Source: Fodinibius sp052060035 (lineage in GTDB: Bacteria; Bacteroidota; Rhodothermia; Balneolales; Balneolaceae). Taken from it: a stretch of 64,000 bases of DNA. Positions 53,331 to 62,710 of the stretch are shown in pieces. The position numbers and the translations under genes are program-made. A model generated the notes under the pieces. The model was not told the DNA's origin. It saw nothing but the letters and a program-made list of their open reading frames with translations, and did no database searches. How positions within the stretch are numbered: the first letter of the stretch is position 1; each line of letters opens with the position of its first letter. The stretch is taken from NCBI RefSeq assembly GCF_052060035.1, contig NZ_JBPOEA010000016.1, positions 8,505 to 72,504 on the forward strand, read 5' to 3'.

Positions 53331-54425
53331 ATGCTTAAACGAACGCCCTTTTACGATATTCATGAACAAGCCGGAGCCAAGCTCATCGACTTTGGAGGGT
53401 TTGAGATGCCCGTGCAGTACGATAGCATCCGCAAAGAGCATAATGCCGTGCGCGAAAAAGTGGGTATGTTTGACGTTTCACATATGGGCGAATTTTATGT
53501 GACGGGCGATGAGGCACTGGAATTGATTCAGTATGTAACCATTAACGATGCCTCGACGTTGGAACCGGGCAAAGCACAATATTCTGCTATGTGTTATGAG
53601 GATGGTGGTATCGTGGATGACTTGCTGGTGTATATGCTCAGTGATAATGAATACATTTTGGTAGTAAATGCCTCGAATATTGAGAAGGATTTCGAATGGA
53701 TTGAGAAAAATAATTCGTTTGATGCTGAGCTGGCGAACCTGTCTGATGATACGTGCCTGCTTGCTGTTCAGGGTCCCAAGGCTGTTGAGACATTACAAAA
53801 GCTAACGGATACGGACCTTTCTGCCATTAAATTTTATACATTTGAACTGGGAACACTGGCCGGGTTTGATGATGTGACGTTATCAGCTACGGGTTACACG
53901 GGCGAAAAAGGGTTTGAGCTTTATTTCAACAAGGACCATGTAGATCCGGAAGCCATCTGGAACGCGATTATGGAGGCCGGTGAAGAATTTGGAATTGAGC
54001 CTTGCGGTCTGGGCGCTCGGGATACCCTGCGTCTGGAAAAAGGTTTTGCACTTTACGGCAATGATATTACAAAGGATACTCATCCGCTGGAGGCGCGAAT
54101 GGGCTGGCTCACCAAGTTGGATAAAGGTGGTTTCGTTGGTCGAGAAGCGTTAGTTCAGGCAAAAGAAAAAGGATTGCAACGAAAATTAGTGGGACTTACC
54201 ATTGACGATAAACGTTCTATCCCGCGTAAGGGGTACACCATTTTTGATGAGGATGATAATGAAATTGGTTTTGTGACCAGCGGATCGCGATCGATAACGT
54301 TGGGTACCAATATTGCCATGGGTTATGTTTCTGTTGATTATGCCGAGGGGGGCGATACGGTTTACGTAGAGATCCGAAACAAAAAAGCCGAGGCCACAGT
54401 AACAAAACCACCGTTTGTAAAATAA
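53331..54425 (+). CDS. gcvT: glycine cleavage system aminomethyltransferase
   Basis: 364 residues from ATG 53331; an in-frame start at 53286 adds 15 residues with no family support. It moves the methylene group from lipoyl-H protein to THF. Diagnostic stretches are RKEHNAVREKVGMFDVSHMGEF, AQYSAMCYEDGGIVDDLLVY, and LGARDTLRLEKGFALYGNDI. gcvH and gcvP are not in the window. Confidence 0.95.
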   Translation: MLKRTPFYDIHEQAGAKLIDFGGFEMPVQYDSIRKEHNAVREKVGMFDVSHMGEFYVTGDEALELIQYVTINDASTLEPGKAQYSAMCYEDGGIVDDLLVYMLSDNEYILVVNASNIEKDFEWIEKNNSFDAELANLSDDTCLLAVQGPKAVETLQKLTDTDLSAIKFYTFELGTLAGFDDVTLSATGYTGEKGFELYFNKDHVDPEAIWNAIMEAGEEFGIEPCGLGARDTLRLEKGFALYGNDITKDTHPLEARMGWLTKLDKGGFVGREALVQAKEKGLQRKLVGLTIDDKRSIPRKGYTIFDEDDNEIGFVTSGSRSITLGTNIAMGYVSVDYAEGGDTVYVEIRNKKAEATVTKPPFVK

Positions 54426-54494
54426 AAGTAGCCTCAGCCCGGAATAGTTGCTAATATCAATCGGGTAAAACAGAGTTTGTAACACATAAAGCAT

Positions 54495-55238
54495 ATGATA
54501 AATAAAATTGATGTATTTTCTTCGGCGTACTCATTTAAGGAGGAAGATGTTCGTGATAAAACAGTCGTGATCATTGATGTTCTTCGTGCCAGCTCAACGA
54601 TGGTAACGGCGTTGCAAAATGGGGCCAAGGGCGTTATAGCGGTGGAGGATATGGATGACGCCAGCAAGATTTCGCACAATCTCGATGCTCAAAGTTTTCT
54701 GATGAGTGGCGAAAAAAATGGCATTACGATTGATGGATATGATCTTGGGAATTCACCACTGGAGCATACGGAGGAAGTAGTAAAAGGAAAGACCATCATT
54801 CTGAATACTACCAATGGTACCAAAGCGATTAGAAGGTGCAGCTTGGCAGATCCCATTATTGTTGGTTCATTTCTGAATCTGAAAGCTATTGTTGAATATT
54901 TGCAAAAGCTCGATGACGAAGAAGTACTGCTTGTCTGTGCAGGATGGCGGGGCCGACTTTCGTTGGAGGATATTCTTTGTGCCGGAAACATAATTTATGA
55001 CCTTTGTGGAGGCAATTTACCCATTGAGGCCAGAGATGGCGCAAAAGTTGCTTTTGGTCTTTATGAAAAATTTGGTGATGATATAGAAAACAGCATCAAA
55101 TCGTCGAATTATGCGATTCGGCTTAAGGATATCGTCAGCGTAGACGACCTTGAGTATTGCTGTCAACGCAGTATTACGGATATTTTACCGGCACTTAATG
55201 AAGGAATCATTACGGATATAAATGGCAAAGCAAAATAG
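54495..55238 (+). CDS. comB: 2-phosphosulfolactate phosphatase
   Basis: A 247-residue ComB-family phosphatase that turns 2-phosphosulfolactate into sulfolactate. Matches VVIIDVLRASSTMVTALQNGAKGVIAVEDMD, LNTTNGTKAI and VCAGWRGRLSLEDILCAGNI. Known in archaeal CoM synthesis and present in bacteria where sulfolactate is made. comA is not in the window. Its last 17 nt overlap ftsK. Confidence 0.88.
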   Translation: MINKIDVFSSAYSFKEEDVRDKTVVIIDVLRASSTMVTALQNGAKGVIAVEDMDDASKISHNLDAQSFLMSGEKNGITIDGYDLGNSPLEHTEEVVKGKTIILNTTNGTKAIRRCSLADPIIVGSFLNLKAIVEYLQKLDDEEVLLVCAGWRGRLSLEDILCAGNIIYDLCGGNLPIEARDGAKVAFGLYEKFGDDIENSIKSSNYAIRLKDIVSVDDLEYCCQRSITDILPALNEGIITDINGKAK

Positions 55239-57759
55239 TTCTGACAATTTTTTGGGAGGTCTTTCAGAGTCCCGGAAAATGGAGATTTTCGGGATTTTGG
55301 TAATGGCTATAGGTGGTTTGCTGGGGTTTAGCATTGTTACTTATAACCCTGCGGACTACACGCTTATTGAATCCCTTTCAACCGACAGTTTATTTGCCCT
55401 GGATCAGGGGCCGGCGCTTCGTATCCAAAATGGGCTCGGTGTCATAGGTGCCTATCTTGCTCACTTTTTTGTCCATCTGCTGTTCGGATATATGAGTATT
55501 ATTATGCCGCTTATCATTGTTGGATACGGCTGGTTTATATTCAGGGACCGGGATATCAGCCTGATGTTATGGCCCACGGCCTACGGCATCTGGAGTATGG
55601 TATTGCTTTCTACTATTATGGGATGGTTAAATACTAATTACGATTGGCTTGAGTCGGTATGGAATGGCTCGGCCGGATTTTATATCGCTCGTGTTCTACA
55701 AAATATTACCGGTATCGGTTCAATTATTATTCTTGGGGTATTCCTGTTAACAACGCTGCTGGCATTGTTAGATCGTGACCTGCAGCACACGGTAGAGCGG
55801 GTAAAAGAATGGATTCAGAATATTAAGGCTTCGTATACAGACTGGAAAGAACGTCGCCGCAAGAAAAAAGAGGAAAAAAGAAAGCGTAAACAACAAGAAG
55901 CTGAACAGAAAGAGATTGAGAAACAGCGACAGGCTGAAAAGCAAATGCGGAAGCAGGCTAAACAGCCTGAAAGCAAACAGCAATCAACACCCAAAAAATC
56001 AGAGCCGGAACCGCAGACTGAACCAAAATCTATTGATGAAATTGTAGAAGAGTCGCACCAGCAGGATATTGAGCGCCGTAAAAAGCAGGAAGAAGAAGTA
56101 AAATCGCTGGATCAGCGTCCCCGGGCCGATATCGAAAAGAAGAAAATTGCCGAAGATGAAGAGGACGATGTTGATATTTCGGTGTATGTAGGTGAAGGCG
56201 ATGAGCAGGCGGATGAGAAGGAACTGGATAAGCAGAATAAGGATAAAGCCAAGGAAGTGCCCAAAGTTCGCTATAAGTTTCCGACCATAGATCTGCTGGA
56301 TTCGCCGCCCAATGAAGGAAATGAGGTAGACCTTGAAGAGATCAAGGAGAACAAGCGTATTATCCTTGATAAGCTGAAGCGACATAATATTGAGATTCGA
56401 AGTATTAACGCCATTGTAGGACCCACCGTTACACTTTATGAGCTGGATCCTGCGCCAGACGTAAAAATCAGTAAGATCGAGAGTTATGCCAATGACTTAA
56501 AGATGGCTACGGCGGCGAAAGGGTTGCGTATTATGGCGCCCATACCCGGTCGTTCGGCGGTGGGGATTGAGGTGCCCAATGGATCGCGAGAAACGGTGTT
56601 TATTAAATCGGTGCTTAACACCAAAAAGTTTGTTGAAAGTGATTTTGAGCTGCCGGTGGCATTCGGGAAAACCATCGAGAATGAAGTATTTATGGTGGAT
56701 CTTACCAAGATGCCGCACTTGCTTATTGCCGGCGCGACCGGTTCAGGTAAAACGGTTGGGATCAATACAATTATTACGTGTCTCTTGTACAAGTGTCATC
56801 CCGATGATCTGAAGTTCGTAATGATCGATCCCAAGAAGATTGAACTTTCACTGTTCCAGAAAATTGAGAAACACTTTTTGGCGACGCTTCCCGGCGCCGA
56901 AGAACCTATCATTACGGATACCTCTGCAGCGAAAGAAACGCTCGAAAGCCTAACCAAAGAAATGGACGAGCGGTACGATCTGCTTAAAGACGGTATGGTT
57001 CGTGACATCCGTGCTTATAACGAAAAGTTTGATAGTGGGGAGCTCGATGAGGACGAAGGACATCGCCACCTCCCCTATATTGTGGTGCTTATTGATGAGC
57101 TTGCCGACTTGATGATGACTGCCGGAAAAGATATTGAGGAGCCGATTGCCCGCTTGGCTCAGCTAGCTCGTGCCGTGGGCATTCACTTGGTGGTGGCAAC
57201 ACAGCGTCCGTCGGTAAATGTGGTTACAGGAACGATAAAAGCCAACTTCCCCGCTCGCATTGCTTACCAGGTGGCTTCAAAAGTTGATTCAAGAACTATT
57301 CTTGATACAGGCGGAGCCGATCAGCTTATCGGGCGCGGTGATATGTTGTTTACTAACGGGGGCGGTATGACCCGAATTCAGAATGCCTTTGTATCTACTG
57401 AAGAAGTGGAAAGCATTACTGATTTTATTGGAAATCAACAAGGATACAATAATAAGTACGAATTACCTGTTTTAGAAGATGAATCCACATCAAGTGGCGA
57501 TATTCCCGATCCGCTCGAGGATATTGATGAACTGTTTGAGGCGGCTGCCAAAGTAATTGTATTACATCAGCAGGGTTCGGTTTCACTGTTGCAGCGTAAG
57601 CTCAAAATTGGCTATAACCGGGCCGGAAGAATTGTTGATCAGCTTTATAACGCCGGAGTTGTAGGCCCTTATCAGGGTAGTACAGCGCGTGATGTATTAG
57701 TTGACGATGAAGAAGAATTAGAAGAATTATTAGATGATCTGGAAGAATTTGACCGATAA
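55222..57759 (+). CDS. ftsK: DNA translocase FtsK/SpoIIIE
   Basis: An 845-residue septal DNA pump that clears chromosomes from the closing septum. Four to five N-terminal membrane segments (about 15-190) are followed by a highly charged linker (190-365, KEEKRKRKQQEAEQ...). The motor domain has Walker A GATGSGKTVG and VLIDELADLMM, and the C-terminal gamma winged helix RKLKIGYNRAGRIVDQL. Begins 17 nt inside comB and overlaps lolA by 26 nt. Confidence 0.95.
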   Translation: MAKQNSSDNFLGGLSESRKMEIFGILVMAIGGLLGFSIVTYNPADYTLIESLSTDSLFALDQGPALRIQNGLGVIGAYLAHFFVHLLFGYMSIIMPLIIVGYGWFIFRDRDISLMLWPTAYGIWSMVLLSTIMGWLNTNYDWLESVWNGSAGFYIARVLQNITGIGSIIILGVFLLTTLLALLDRDLQHTVERVKEWIQNIKASYTDWKERRRKKKEEKRKRKQQEAEQKEIEKQRQAEKQMRKQAKQPESKQQSTPKKSEPEPQTEPKSIDEIVEESHQQDIERRKKQEEEVKSLDQRPRADIEKKKIAEDEEDDVDISVYVGEGDEQADEKELDKQNKDKAKEVPKVRYKFPTIDLLDSPPNEGNEVDLEEIKENKRIILDKLKRHNIEIRSINAIVGPTVTLYELDPAPDVKISKIESYANDLKMATAAKGLRIMAPIPGRSAVGIEVPNGSRETVFIKSVLNTKKFVESDFELPVAFGKTIENEVFMVDLTKMPHLLIAGATGSGKTVGINTIITCLLYKCHPDDLKFVMIDPKKIELSLFQKIEKHFLATLPGAEEPIITDTSAAKETLESLTKEMDERYDLLKDGMVRDIRAYNEKFDSGELDEDEGHRHLPYIVVLIDELADLMMTAGKDIEEPIARLAQLARAVGIHLVVATQRPSVNVVTGTIKANFPARIAYQVASKVDSRTILDTGGADQLIGRGDMLFTNGGGMTRIQNAFVSTEEVESITDFIGNQQGYNNKYELPVLEDESTSSGDIPDPLEDIDELFEAAAKVIVLHQQGSVSLLQRKLKIGYNRAGRIVDQLYNAGVVGPYQGSTARDVLVDDEEELEELLDDLEEFDR

Positions 57760-58369
57760 GTTACAAATAATTCTGATTGTATATATTGTTGGTTTGGGGT
57801 TGCCATCCTTGACACTGGGACAAGAATCTCCTTTTTCTAAATTAAAACAGACGTTTGAGAACGGGTCAATTTTCAAGGCTGAATTTCACCATCAAACAGT
57901 AGACTCCTACACTCGCGATACGGTTGCCAGCAGTGGACATATTTGGGTTGGCAATCAGGAGTACAGGGTACAGGCTGACAATAAATCTGTTGTGGTGGAT
58001 GGAAAAACATCTACGGTGTACGATGAGGATAGGAATAGAGTTATCATTAGCAAGTACGAGCCAGAAGATGATGATTTTGCCCCTTCTCGTATTTTGAATG
58101 GAGTTGATTCTACCTTTACAGTACAAAATCAGGAGATTCGCGAAAATGAAATATATATCTTGCTTTCTTCTGATGATCCGTTTGCTATCTATAAAAAGGT
58201 AGAACTTTTTCTGACTAAAAGCCTGATACCGAAAAAGATTGTAGCGGTCGATCCGGCTGATAATATTATTACCACCACCTTTTCTGAAGGTAAATTTATG
58301 AAGCCCGAGGAGGGAATGTTTACTCTAAGCTATCCCGAGAGCGCCGAAAAAGTTGACATGCGAAACTAA
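57734..58369 (+). CDS. LolA-like outer membrane lipoprotein carrier
   Basis: A 211-residue periplasmic protein with a signal peptide ending near SLTLGQES. The LolA fold is suggested by FSKLKQTFENGSIFKAEFHHQTVD, a strand-rich middle and KKIVAVDPADNIITTTFSE. Overlaps the ftsK 3' end by 26 nt, so it is translationally coupled. It would carry lipoproteins from LolCDE. It is short on identity-proof residues, hence moderate confidence. Confidence 0.82.
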   Translation: MIWKNLTDKLQIILIVYIVGLGLPSLTLGQESPFSKLKQTFENGSIFKAEFHHQTVDSYTRDTVASSGHIWVGNQEYRVQADNKSVVVDGKTSTVYDEDRNRVIISKYEPEDDDFAPSRILNGVDSTFTVQNQEIRENEIYILLSSDDPFAIYKKVELFLTKSLIPKKIVAVDPADNIITTTFSEGKFMKPEEGMFTLSYPESAEKVDMRN

Positions 58370-58386
58370 CTTACTGTTAGAGATTA

Positions 58387-59418
58387 ATGTATAAAAAAGT
58401 AATAAAGATTGGACTCGCACTATCGCTGGGAGCTCTTTTTATGTGGCTGGCCTTTCGGAATGTTCGGTTACAAGAGGTTTGGGAATATTCAAAGAACATC
58501 CAGTTTGGATGGTTGCTCCCATTTGCGATTACAGCCCTCTTCAGTCATATTTTTAGAGCCGAACGCTGGCGATTATTTATTGAAAAGGATAAAAAAGAAC
58601 TTGATCGCATTACGCTCATTTCCGGTGTCTTGGTGGGCTATGTGATGAATCTGGTTGGTCCGCGTTTTGGAGAGGTTTCCCGGCCGGTTTATGTAGGCAA
58701 AAAGGAAGGTTTGAGCAGTTCTAAACTAATGGGGACAATCGTATTGGAGCGCGTGATTGATGTTGCGGTTATGGCGTTCTTGATGGTGGTGGTTTCGGTT
58801 TATGTTATTGCCGATATGAACTTGTTGCGGCAAATTTTTGGGGATGAAACTATTAATTTTCTTACGAATGAATCGAGCTTACTAACGTATTTGTGGGTAG
58901 CTTTTTTGCTGGCAGCTGTTGCAGGTATAGGCATATTGTTGATAAAGCTTGTCATTTACCTTGGCTCTAAGTTTGAAGTCCTGAGAAAGTGGATTTTTAA
59001 GGCTAAAAGGGCCTTTATCATGTTTAAAAATGGCCTGATGGCGGCGCGCGATGTAGAACGATGGTGGCTGTTCATACTCTATACCATCTTTATCTGGTTG
59101 TGTTATACGCTGATGACCTATATTCCGTTCTGGATGTTTGATATGCAGGAAATGTATAATCTGGATATGTTGGATGCGCTGGTCATTACGGTGATTTCAG
59201 CAATTGGGATTGCCATTCCGTCACCGGGTGGATTGGGCACCTACCATTATTTTGTAAAACAGTCGTTATTGGTCTTATTTGCCATACCTGCTGTTACGGG
59301 TATTGCCTACGCCACAATTACTCATGGAGTTATGGTAATGTTTGTAATAAGTATTACTCCCATATTTTTATTTGTTGATAAATTGCGCTCCACCAAGGCT
59401 GGAAAGCCGGTAGTATAA
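58387..59418 (+). CDS. UPF0104 / lysylphosphatidylglycerol synthase TM-domain protein
   Basis: A 343-residue protein with about eight hydrophobic segments. Motifs YVMNLVGPRFGEVSRPVYVGKKEGLSSSKLMGTIVLERVIDV and AIPSPGGLGTYHYFVKQSLL are typical of the LPG_synthase_TM/UPF0104 family. Many members act as flippase-like membrane parts. No aminoacyl transferase domain is attached. 17 nt after the lolA-like stop. Confidence 0.87.
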   Translation: MYKKVIKIGLALSLGALFMWLAFRNVRLQEVWEYSKNIQFGWLLPFAITALFSHIFRAERWRLFIEKDKKELDRITLISGVLVGYVMNLVGPRFGEVSRPVYVGKKEGLSSSKLMGTIVLERVIDVAVMAFLMVVVSVYVIADMNLLRQIFGDETINFLTNESSLLTYLWVAFLLAAVAGIGILLIKLVIYLGSKFEVLRKWIFKAKRAFIMFKNGLMAARDVERWWLFILYTIFIWLCYTLMTYIPFWMFDMQEMYNLDMLDALVITVISAIGIAIPSPGGLGTYHYFVKQSLLVLFAIPAVTGIAYATITHGVMVMFVISITPIFLFVDKLRSTKAGKPVV

Positions 59419-59511
59419 GTTGTTATACGAATAGTATTATTCCGGACTTTTCATTTGAGCCTTAAGCTTATTGCAATTCTATTATTATTTTGTCGTTATT
59501 CGAAACAGACG

Positions 59512-59546
59512 GTCTCAAATAAGGTATAAATTTGCTGAATTGAGAC
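59512..59546. repeat. 7-bp inverted repeat in 196-bp gap
   Basis: GTCTCAA (59512-59518) and TTGAGAC (59540-59546) with a 21-nt spacer. It lies about 70 bp upstream of the barrel-protein start codon and may be a regulatory site or chance. Confidence 0.3.
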
Positions 59547-59614
59547 ATTAATCGTTGCTAAAAAATTAGTACCTTTAAAACTGATTTTTGAGCTTACAGC
59601 AGAAATATTTTTTT

Positions 59615-61318
59615 ATGAAAGGTTTTTCAGCAATAGTATTTATTATTATGGCGGTTTTGGCCGCTAACCCTGTAGTTGCACAACAGCAGCAGGAAAGCGA
59701 ATCGTCTATGCTGCCGGAGATTGATCCACAGGATATTGAAATACGCAGCCAGTTCCAGGCACGATTTCCGGGGTTGCGGCGACAACCCATCCTGGGTTTT
59801 GATCCCAATCCACGAGTATATCAGATAGATCCCAATAGAACGCCTTTCATGGAAACTCATGAACAGGTTGTAGCAAACTTGCCGGTAAGCCAGTTGTCGC
59901 GTCCGGAACCCCCAGCCTATAGAACTTTCCCTTATTCTTCTCCAAAGAACGTATACAGCCGATTAGGATTTGGAAGTTATGCAAGTCCCGAAGCCCAATT
60001 TTGGGGCTTAAAACGCATAAATAGCAAGAGTTACATTGCCGGTGACTTTGACTATTCTTCTTCTGATGGCCATCTGGATAACCAAAACAGCAGTTTTCGC
60101 TTTTTTGATTCCAATGCCGAATACGCAACAAAGTTAAGCGAACAAAGTCAACTGTCAGTATCGGGGGGATTCAAAACCAGTTTTAACAATATGTTTGATC
60201 TGCCAGCATCCACCATACCGTCAGATGCGCGCAAAGAGTATAATGGGATTAATCTGGGAACAGAGTTCCGGCATTTTAAAAATACCGTTACCGGATGGAA
60301 AGCAGATGCCAATATTCGGTACTATAATATTGATCTTAACAATGCGGATGTATTGACGGGAAAGAGTGAGGAGCGCGTGTATAACGTTTCGGTGGCCAAA
60401 CGATGGGCTGGCGGAAATACGGATGAGACCTTTACTGCCAAAGTTGGTACTAAAGGTGGGAATTATGAAAATGCCATAGCTAAAGATTCTTGGGTTACCG
60501 TTCAGGGCGGCGCGGTTTATGAGCGTCTTTTTAACTATTCAACGAAAGTAAAAATTGATGCCAGCGTCTATTTTGCTCAAAATAGTATTGATGAAAAGAT
60601 ATATTTGGGACCAGAGGTTACGGTAGAGCATCTCCTTATGGATATATTGACGTTAAAAATTACGGCCGGAGCCAATCCCTATGTACAAACATTAGAGCAG
60701 CGTCACAAAGAGAATCGTTTTTTAACTGTTAATAATATCCTGCGGCATACATACCGTATGTATGGAAAGGGAGAAGCAAGTGTGGAATATGCTGATCAAG
60801 GAGAGTTTAAATTCGGAATACAGTACGAGGATATCTCTGATTATCCACTCTATATGCGTTCGGATATTGGGCAGCCCGGGAACCCAGCTTATGGATTTTA
60901 TGAGATGCAATACCGAGATGTTTATAAGGTGTCAGCCTATGCCAGTGTAGCACATCAGATTATTCCGGGAAAATTGTTGGTCAATGGAAAGGTCTATTTA
61001 CGTTCACCCAAACTTGACGGCGGCGGGCGCATCCCTTTTGAGGAAAAAATAGGCGTTAATTCAGGCCTAACAGTGCAACCTTTTGATGGAATAACTTTCG
61101 AAGCTTGGGCTGATTATGTAGGTTCACGAAGAACTTTTCAAGCGGATGAAAAATTGGATGGCTATATATTACTTGGGGGCCGGGCAGATGTGCAAATCAC
61201 AAAACGGTTCGGGGCATATATAAAATTAGTGAATGCATTAAATCAGGATTACGAGGTTTGGCAAGGCTATCCTGAGCGACCGTTTCAGGCGTATGGAGGG
61301 GTAACAGTAAGATTATAA
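59615..61318 (+). CDS. outer membrane beta-barrel protein, TonB-dependent receptor-like without plug
   Basis: 567 residues from ATG 59615; an upstream TTG (59588) is less likely. A signal peptide ends near PVVAQQQ. The mature protein opens with a proline-rich, disordered region (residues 20-115) and continues as a long strand-rich barrel that ends in RL after FQAYGGVTVRL, typical of outer-membrane insertion. No plug or TonB box was found, so it is a barrel of unknown role. The next gene starts right after its stop codon. Confidence 0.72.
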   Translation: MKGFSAIVFIIMAVLAANPVVAQQQQESESSMLPEIDPQDIEIRSQFQARFPGLRRQPILGFDPNPRVYQIDPNRTPFMETHEQVVANLPVSQLSRPEPPAYRTFPYSSPKNVYSRLGFGSYASPEAQFWGLKRINSKSYIAGDFDYSSSDGHLDNQNSSFRFFDSNAEYATKLSEQSQLSVSGGFKTSFNNMFDLPASTIPSDARKEYNGINLGTEFRHFKNTVTGWKADANIRYYNIDLNNADVLTGKSEERVYNVSVAKRWAGGNTDETFTAKVGTKGGNYENAIAKDSWVTVQGGAVYERLFNYSTKVKIDASVYFAQNSIDEKIYLGPEVTVEHLLMDILTLKITAGANPYVQTLEQRHKENRFLTVNNILRHTYRMYGKGEASVEYADQGEFKFGIQYEDISDYPLYMRSDIGQPGNPAYGFYEMQYRDVYKVSAYASVAHQIIPGKLLVNGKVYLRSPKLDGGGRIPFEEKIGVNSGLTVQPFDGITFEAWADYVGSRRTFQADEKLDGYILLGGRADVQITKRFGAYIKLVNALNQDYEVWQGYPERPFQAYGGVTVRL

Positions 61319-61516
61319 ATGGCGATGGATAAAGAGTTTATAAAAGCTTTTTCTGAAGTAATACGCGAAGAAGTAACTCGAAAAAACGAGGTATATCTCG
61401 AAGGCGTTGGCAGGTTTGAGTTTGAACATCAGAAACAATTTCAAAAACAGTATGACAGCGGCCGAGTTGTGATGATGCCGCCTAAGGATACCATCACTTT
61501 TATTCCGGAAAACTAA
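61319..61516 (+). CDS. HU-like (CCDC81-type) small protein
   Basis: A 65-residue HU/IHF-like fragment (KEFIKAFSEVIREEVTRKNEVYLEGVGRFEFEHQ) whose arm is short. ATG follows the barrel gene's TAA directly. It resembles the prokaryotic HU-CCDC81 domain. DNA binding is inferred from fold, not shown. It is followed 8 nt later by a second HU-like gene. Confidence 0.72.
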   Translation: MAMDKEFIKAFSEVIREEVTRKNEVYLEGVGRFEFEHQKQFQKQYDSGRVVMMPPKDTITFIPEN

Positions 61517-61524
61517 CTGGGGAT

Positions 61525-62688
61525 ATGATTATCGACAAGGAACAACTGATATCACTTCTGGAGAAAAAAACCGGATCAGATCGTGAGCAGGTTGAAGCAC
61601 AACTTTCAGAACTAATAAATCAAATTCAAAAGGCCGCCGATGAGGGCAAGACCTTTGAAGTTGAAGGCTTTGGTACCTTTAATATGGAAGAGGGACGGTT
61701 ACAGTTTGAGCCCGGAGATACTCTTGAGACGGAGATCAACAACAAATATGCGGGGATGAAACCCATAGAACTTATTGGAGCGTTTAAAGAGCCGGAGACG
61801 GATGAGGAAGTGCCCGAAATGGATATGACTGAGGCGGAATCCGCTGGACTAAATGAAGATAAATGGGCTTTTGATAACGAGGCTACTGATGATCAAAAGG
61901 AAGAAGAGCAGCAAGTTGAAGAGCGCCAATCAGAGCCGGTAACAGAACCTGAAAAGGTGGGAAAAGAATCTATTGTGCCTGGGGGTTCGGAGACTGAAGA
62001 TCAGCAAGAAGCAGAAGAGGTTTTTGATACCGTTTTTGGAACAGTAGATGCTGATTCGGAGGACTCAAAAAAGGAAGGATCATCAGACCCAGTAGAAAGT
62101 ACCGACCCCGACGAGGTTACTGGGGAGGAAAAAGAAGCCAGAGATACGATTGGGACGGTCCTGGTCGCGGTAGTTGTGATATTGGTGGTAGGTATTGGTG
62201 GATGGTTGATTTATGATATTAGTATTTCTGGGACAAGCGGAACTGACGTTTCCAGGACAACTTCCCAATCCACCAAACAGGTAGATCCTTTGGGTGCTAA
62301 CACGCAATCAGAAGAACAGTCAGGACAAGATGAAGGGGCTGTGGAACCTGAGCAGTCGTCAGCAGTATCAACAGAGGAAGAAGATGCTGTTAGTCAACCG
62401 ACTGCCGAGCAAAATCGCTATGGATTGTATGGAGAACCGAATCAAACGATAAGCAATGGATACACTATTGTTGTTCATTCTTTGCGTGATCAACAAATTG
62501 CTGAACAAAATCGTCAACAATTGCAGAATGCTGGTTTTCGAGCGTTGATTAGCCAGGCACAAGTACAAGGTGAAACCTATTATCGGGTTGGGTTAGGTCA
62601 GTTCAAAAATGTTTCTGAAGCTCAGCAGGCCATTGGTGATATTCCAAAACGGTATCGAGACAATAATTTTATAAAAAGAATTCAATAA
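61525..62688 (+). CDS. HU-like domain / transmembrane / SPOR domain protein
   Basis: 387 residues in four parts: an HU-like domain (1-90, KTGSDREQVEAQLSELINQI...VEGFGTFNM), an acidic linker (91-205), one transmembrane segment (208-230), an acidic extracytoplasmic linker, and a C-terminal SPOR domain (311-387, GYTIVVHSLRDQQIAEQNRQ...). SPOR domains bind denuded septal peptidoglycan. The HU-like part would face the cytoplasm. Follows a second HU-like gene and precedes tolQ. Cell-division role is a context inference. Confidence 0.85.
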   Translation: MIIDKEQLISLLEKKTGSDREQVEAQLSELINQIQKAADEGKTFEVEGFGTFNMEEGRLQFEPGDTLETEINNKYAGMKPIELIGAFKEPETDEEVPEMDMTEAESAGLNEDKWAFDNEATDDQKEEEQQVEERQSEPVTEPEKVGKESIVPGGSETEDQQEAEEVFDTVFGTVDADSEDSKKEGSSDPVESTDPDEVTGEEKEARDTIGTVLVAVVVILVVGIGGWLIYDISISGTSGTDVSRTTSQSTKQVDPLGANTQSEEQSGQDEGAVEPEQSSAVSTEEEDAVSQPTAEQNRYGLYGEPNQTISNGYTIVVHSLRDQQIAEQNRQQLQNAGFRALISQAQVQGETYYRVGLGQFKNVSEAQQAIGDIPKRYRDNNFIKRIQ

Positions 62689-62710
62689 CAGACACGTAAC
62701 TATATATACT

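Noticed and set aside
53031..53441. Real gene on the minus strand upstream of gcvT
   Set aside because: The start lies inside gcvT and no family was recognised, so it is kept only as a possible relic.
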